From Cycloclasticus sp. (lineage in GTDB: Bacteria; Pseudomonadota; Gammaproteobacteria; Methylococcales; Cycloclasticaceae), in assembly GCA_040743155.1 (NCBI GenBank), contig JBFLJU010000001.1, positions 1,116,001-1,180,000 on the forward strand: a DNA stretch of 64,000 nt, written 5' to 3'. Under the pieces are notes generated by a model. It searched no databases. It worked only from the letters and a program-made list of their open reading frames with translations, and was not told the DNA's origin. The translations under genes were made by a program, and so were the position numbers. Below are positions 61,921-64,000 of the stretch, piece after piece. Positions within the stretch are counted from its first letter, which is position 1, and each line of letters begins with the position of its first letter.

Positions 61921-62829
61921 TTAAACTGGATCCCATGAAAAGACATCCGCGGAGCGGTCTAACGGATAGAAGCTGCTTTTCAACGCTGGAATCGCGTGTT
62001 CTGAAATAGTTTGTGGTGTCCACCCTTCTGAACGGTGCGTTGAACGCAACGGTCTAGATTGCCCCATCAAGAAGACTTCATTATTTCGTACAGCAAAAAT
62101 TTGACCGGATACATCAGCCGCCGAATCACTGGCTAAATAAACAGCCATCGGCGCAATCTTATCGGGTGTCATTTCTTTTAATTTATCGACTCTCGCTTTT
62201 TCTTCTGGTGTGTTTACTGGGATAGCACCAATCATTCGGCTCCATGCAAAAGGTGATATACAGTTAGAACGCACGTTGTAACGCTGCATATCTAGCGCAA
62301 TACTTTTAGACAGTGATGCTATACCTGCTTTTGCAGCTGAATAGTTTGCTTGACCAAAGTTACCAATTAAACCAGACGTTGAGGTCATAAAAACAAAGCT
62401 ACCACTTTCTTGTTTCTTAAAATGTTTAGCTGCAAAGTGGGCCGTATTAAAGCTTCCGTTTAAATGCACGTTGATCACAGAACTCCACTCTTCAGGTGAC
62501 ATTTTATGGAAAATTCTATCGCGTAAAATACCGGCATTATTGACGACCGTATCAATTCGACCAAAATTATCAATGGCCGCTTCAATCATCGCTTCTGCGC
62601 CCTCAAGGTTAGCGACATTATCACCATTGATAACCGCCTCACCACCTGCCGCACGAATGGTTGCCACCACTTCTTCAGCTGGACTTTCACCCGTCTCTTC
62701 ACCACCAACACCCGCGCCAAGGTCATTAACAACCACTTTCGCCCCTTCTTTAGCCATCATAATGGCCATTGCACGACCGATACCACGACCTGCTCCCGTA
62801 ACGAGCACTACTTTATCTTTCATCATCAT
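61921..62829 (-). CDS. short-chain dehydrogenase, 3-hydroxyacyl-CoA dehydrogenase-like
   Basis: A 302-residue SDR, longer than classical by about 50 residues. TGAGRGIG near residue 12, NNAGILRDR near 90, catalytic Ser in STSGLIGNFG and Tyr-Lys in YSAAK. The insert after the second strand (NDLGAGVGGEETGESPAEEV) is typical of the HSD17B4/multifunctional-enzyme type that oxidises (R)-3-hydroxyacyl-CoA. GGAG lies eight bases before the first of three ATGs. Middle of the operon between crotonase and ligase. Confidence 0.85.
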   Translation of the reverse strand: MMMKDKVVLVTGAGRGIGRAMAIMMAKEGAKVVVNDLGAGVGGEETGESPAEEVVATIRAAGGEAVINGDNVANLEGAEAMIEAAIDNFGRIDTVVNNAGILRDRIFHKMSPEEWSSVINVHLNGSFNTAHFAAKHFKKQESGSFVFMTSTSGLIGNFGQANYSAAKAGIASLSKSIALDMQRYNVRSNCISPFAWSRMIGAIPVNTPEEKARVDKLKEMTPDKIAPMAVYLASDSAADVSGQIFAVRNNEVFLMGQSRPLRSTHRSEGWTPQTISEHAIPALKSSFYPLDRSADVFSWDPV

Positions 62830-62873
62830 TCTATTTTCTCCAACTCTTTAATTAAATTTTCACAATCAATAAC

Positions 62874-63674
62874 TTACCGACCTTTAAATTCACCTTGGCG
62901 TTTTTCAAAAATGGCGTCCATCGCTTCCCGATGATCATCTGTCCGATGCGAGACTGCTTGCATCACTGCGGCCATTTGTAAGTGTGTATTTAAGTCAGTT
63001 CGCTGTCCTTCACGGATTAACTGTTTTGTCATCCGTACTGAAACAGGTGGGTTGACAGCAATACGTTGAGCTAATGCAATCGCTTCATCCATCAATTGCT
63101 CATCCGGAACTACTTTTGAAACAAGCCCAAATTTTAAGGCTTCCTCTGAGCTAATCGGCTCGCCGGTAAAGGCCATTTCAGAAGCTTTTGCCAAACCAAT
63201 CGCACGCGGCAATAACCACGAACCGCCATCACCTGGGATGATGCCCAACTTAACGAAACTTTCAGCAAAGCGTGCGCTTTGTCCAGCAATGCGAATATCA
63301 CACATACATGTAAGGTCACACCCCGCGCCAATCGCAGGGCCATTAACCGCGGCAATAATCGGCACATCCAATGCTTGGAACGCTAATGGGATGCGTTGAA
63401 TGCCTTCGCGATACCAGGTTGCCAACTCATGTGGTGTTTTATCCGATTCAGTCATTTCTTCACGAATCTTTTTAACATTACCGCCCGAAGAAAACGCGGG
63501 GCCGTTGCCTGTTAAAATAACGACTCTAATTTGACTATCCTTTTGCGCCTGTTCGGCTAAGGACACTAAATCATTGATCATATTGCCATCAGATATGGCA
63601 TTTCGCGTATCAACGCGATTCATCCGCCAAATAGCAATGCCATCTTTTACTTCACTTATTACGTCTGTTGTCAC
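62874..63674 (-). CDS. enoyl-CoA hydratase/isomerase family protein
   Basis: About 266 residues from a GTG at 63674, seven bases after GAGGA. A longer frame up to 63722 would overlap the end of the upstream acyl-CoA dehydrogenase. SSGGNVKKIRE and NGPAIGAGCDLTCM form the oxyanion hole; IIPGDGGSWLLPR recalls the crotonase at 33.7 kb. It hydrates an enoyl-CoA in this beta-oxidation operon. Confidence 0.85.
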   Translation of the reverse strand: MTTDVISEVKDGIAIWRMNRVDTRNAISDGNMINDLVSLAEQAQKDSQIRVVILTGNGPAFSSGGNVKKIREEMTESDKTPHELATWYREGIQRIPLAFQALDVPIIAAVNGPAIGAGCDLTCMCDIRIAGQSARFAESFVKLGIIPGDGGSWLLPRAIGLAKASEMAFTGEPISSEEALKFGLVSKVVPDEQLMDEAIALAQRIAVNPPVSVRMTKQLIREGQRTDLNTHLQMAAVMQAVSHRTDDHREAMDAIFEKRQGEFKGR

Positions 63675-63691
63675 TGATTTATCCTCTTCTA

Positions 63692-64000
63692 TTAACTCGT
63701 CTGTGTTGTCAACCAACTCCACAAGTTATCAGTTTCTAATTGAAAACAATGCTTACCTAATTTTGCCGACCATTGTGCTTCGTTACCGTACTCATCACGC
63801 CATGACCATAATCGGCGTGTGTTTAGCTGTAGTGGGTACTCTTGAGTAAAGCCGATAGCTGCATGAACAGCGTGGGCCGTTTTAGCCGCATAACCTGCAG
63901 ACTCTCCTGTAGTAATTTTCGCACAGGCAATTAATTCCCATTCTTGCTCGCTAGCTAAATGATCTATAGCAGCATCTACCGCGCAAATGGACGCGCTCGT
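63692..64000 (-). CDS. acyl-CoA dehydrogenase, C-terminal part (5' end outside the window)
   Basis: 102 codons of open frame with no start inside the window. The sequence AAKTAHAVHAAIGFTQEYP, followed by RRLWSWRDEYGNEAQW and ending LWSWLTTQTS, is the C-terminal helical domain of an acyl-CoA dehydrogenase of the short partner type that often works as one half of a heteromer. The stop lies 18 bases before the GTG of the crotonase, so the two are co-transcribed. Confidence 0.75.
   Translation of the reverse strand, partial: TSASICAVDAAIDHLASEQEWELIACAKITTGESAGYAAKTAHAVHAAIGFTQEYPLQLNTRRLWSWRDEYGNEAQWSAKLGKHCFQLETDNLWSWLTTQTS

Noticed and set aside
1-64000. CRISPR arrays, tRNA and rRNA genes
   Set aside because: No regularly spaced repeats, no cloverleaf-like segments with CCA ends and no rRNA-like stretches were seen.

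Overview
The window reads as a chromosomal segment of an AT-leaning gammaproteobacterium, probably a marine or environmental heterotroph. It carries an RhlE-type helicase, a Zur/ZnuD zinc pair, a DUF2956 protein, a small Lys-rich protein and fossil integron pieces, all typical of that class. Genus cannot be set from the sequence alone. The segment is dominated by catabolism of branched and alicyclic acids: seven acyl-CoA dehydrogenases (one partial), five crotonases, three Baeyer-Villiger monooxygenases (BVMOs, one partial), two biotin-dependent acyl-CoA carboxylases, two AMP-forming and two ADP-forming acyl-CoA synthetases, and three short-chain dehydrogenases.

Layout. (1) 1-13.2 kb, minus strand: an acyclic-terpene-utilisation (atu) operon in the order atuD-C-E-F-A, followed by an acyl-CoA ligase, a second acyl-CoA dehydrogenase and two tandem BVMO paralogs. 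(2) 13.3-15.1 kb, divergent plus strand: a reductase-like SDR and a TauD/TfdA dioxygenase. (3) 15.2-24.4 kb, accessory region: a 52-residue peptide gene, an integron attC site with a membrane-protein cassette and a truncated second attC, a decayed copy of an RRM protein gene and its intact copy, an epoxide-hydrolase-like enzyme, zur-znuD with a Zur box, rhlE, an IS3-type remnant and a DUF2130 protein. (4) 24.6-33.5 kb, minus strand: a lactone-hydrolase-like esterase, a canonical BVMO, an ADP-forming acyl-CoA synthetase, an aldehyde dehydrogenase and an alcohol dehydrogenase, with an AraC regulator and a thioesterase upstream. (5) 33.7-47.4 kb: a TetR-headed minus-strand operon (liuC-like crotonase, acyl-CoA dehydrogenase, MaoC hydratase, CoA-transferase, crotonase) divergent from a plus-strand liu operon (isovaleryl-CoA dehydrogenase, thiolase, methylcrotonyl-CoA carboxylase, HMG-CoA lyase, 3-oxoacid CoA-transferase). 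(6) 47.4-51 kb: housekeeping genes plus a fossil integron integrase and GNAT cassette. (7) 51-64 kb: more acyl-CoA dehydrogenases, a stand-alone ADP-forming synthetase, MoxR/VWA, SDR, flavin reductase and a minus-strand beta-oxidation operon running in from the right edge.

How it may work together (inference): a cyclic ketone is turned into a lactone by the BVMO, opened by the MlhB-like hydrolase, oxidised and CoA-activated. The 3-methyl-branched acyl-CoA is dehydrogenated, carboxylated on the methyl branch and cleaved by the Atu enzymes. Beta-oxidation follows, and the C5 remainder enters the Liu pathway to acetoacetate and acetyl-CoA. Menthone-type monoterpenoids fit this chemistry well, but the substrate is not shown by the sequence. 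A short palindrome, CTAAY-N4-RTTAG, or a close variant, recurs before four of the catabolic units and may mark a common TetR-type operator.
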